A DNA stretch of 5,844 nt from Bdellovibrio sp. (lineage in GTDB: Bacteria > Bdellovibrionota > Bdellovibrionia > Bdellovibrionales > Bdellovibrionaceae), in contig JAHRXB010000066.1 in NCBI GenBank assembly GCA_019104905.1, forward strand, positions 1-5,844, written 5' to 3'. This document shows, piece after piece, positions 5,280 through 5,844 of this stretch. A program made the position numbers and the translations under genes. Below the pieces are notes generated by a model, which worked only from the letters and a program-made list of their open reading frames with translations, searched no databases and was not told where the DNA came from. Within the stretch, counting starts at the first letter, position 1, and each line of letters begins with the position of its first letter.

Positions 5280-5844
5280 ATGAAACGCGGCTTTGGTAGC
5301 GACAACCATGCTGGTGTTCACCCGCAGATTTTTTCTTCTTTGGCTTTAGCCAACACGGAACACGCCCCCGCCTATGGAACAGATGAGTGGACGGAAAAAG
5401 CCATAGAAGGATTTCGCCAGCACTTCGGTCGCGAGGCGCAAGTGTTCTTTGTCTTTAACGGCACGGCAGCCAATGCCACCTCAATGCGGGCCTTGGTAAA
5501 ACCTTATCAGGCGGTGCTTTGTTCGGATGTCTCTCATCTGAACGTCGATGAGTGCGGAGCCCCCGAATATCTGGCCGGATGCAAACTCATCCCCGTCGCC
5601 TCCACAGACGGAAAGATTTCCGTTTCTGAACTTGAGAAAGCTTACATCCGTCGTGGTGATCAACACTTTTCCCAGGCACAAGCGCTGAGCATCACGCAAC
5701 CCACAGAGCTTGGCACCACCTACACAATGATGGAACTAAAAGAAATCATTACCTGGGCCAAGTCCAAGAAACTTTATGTTCACATGGATGGCGCCCGTCT
5801 TTCTAATGCCGCGGTTTTTTTGCAAAAAAGTTTTAAAGAGTTCA
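5280..5844 (+). CDS. Threonine aldolase/beta-eliminating-lyase-family PLP enzyme (3' end cut by window edge)
   Basis: The first 188 codons of a fold-type I PLP enzyme. It starts MKRGFGSDNHAGVHP, like the 'SDN-x-x-G-x-HP' opening of low-specificity L-threonine aldolases, which cleave threonine/allo-threonine to glycine and acetaldehyde. Other visible family elements are AYGTDEWT (31-38), VFNGTAANATSM (58-69, the PLP-phosphate loop), SHLNVDECGAPE (85-96, with the His expected to stack on PLP), ITQPTELGTTY (138-148) and YVHMDGARLSNA (166-177), where Asp170 should contact the PLP ring nitrogen. The Schiff-base lysine lies beyond the window, so completeness cannot be judged. Usual family length is about 340-350 residues. 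The ATG is 1 nt after the stop of the upstream enzyme, with AAGG at 5270-5273 six nt before it, so it is almost certainly in the same operon. Confidence 0.87.
   Translation, partial: MKRGFGSDNHAGVHPQIFSSLALANTEHAPAYGTDEWTEKAIEGFRQHFGREAQVFFVFNGTAANATSMRALVKPYQAVLCSDVSHLNVDECGAPEYLAGCKLIPVASTDGKISVSELEKAYIRRGDQHFSQAQALSITQPTELGTTYTMMELKEIITWAKSKKLYVHMDGARLSNAAVFLQKSFKEF

Noticed and set aside
5816..5829. 14-nt TTTTTTGCAAAAAA palindrome as a regulatory site
   Set aside because: It lies within the coding region of the PLP enzyme and is explained by Phe, Leu, Gln and Lys codons in AT-rich usage.

Overview
The window reads as ordinary chromosomal DNA from a Gram-negative, motile-type bacterium of moderate GC content. 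Protein style (an HD-GYP-like signalling protein, a chemotaxis-flavoured helical protein, a small outer-membrane barrel, exported orphans) and tight gene packing suggest the Bdellovibrio group. That assignment is an inference from gene flavour; no marker gene is present. I see no rRNA, tRNA, CRISPR array, transposase or other mobile-element signature. No gene-free stretch is longer than about 55 bases.

Left part (1-1503): a divergent signalling pair separated by 34 bp. The minus-strand gene runs off the left edge. It encodes a helical protein with a degenerate HPt-like N-terminal segment lacking the phospho-accepting histidine, and a C-terminal tail resembling the CheY-binding peptides of CheZ and FliM. 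The plus-strand gene encodes an HD-GYP-like protein with an altered GYP motif. A perfect 30-nt palindrome then forms a bidirectional terminator shared with the convergent gene that follows.

Middle part (1525-2940, minus strand): a 280-aa protein resembling HvfC/BufC (DUF2063-type), without an HvfB/DUF692 partner in view, followed by a secreted eight-strand-type outer-membrane barrel protein. The barrel gene seems to have its own promoter inside the 3' end of the HvfC-like gene. A 7-bp inverted repeat lies over the HvfC-like start codon in the divergent intergenic region.

Right part (2971-5844, plus strand): a compact run of four co-directional genes: a creatininase-family metallohydrolase; a small exported protein of unknown function; an arginase-superfamily, formimidoylglutamase-like enzyme; and a threonine-aldolase/beta-eliminating-lyase-family PLP enzyme cut by the right edge. 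The last three are joined by a TAATG overlap and a 1-nt gap, so they are probably co-transcribed. Together they look like an amino-acid or nitrogen salvage module; its substrate cannot be read from the sequence.

Several starts were moved downstream from the longest open frame to the codon with a proper ribosome binding site. I see no clearly new defence or mobile system. The most interesting items are the left-edge CheY-tail protein, the degenerate HD-GYP protein, and the enzyme cluster with an embedded exported protein.
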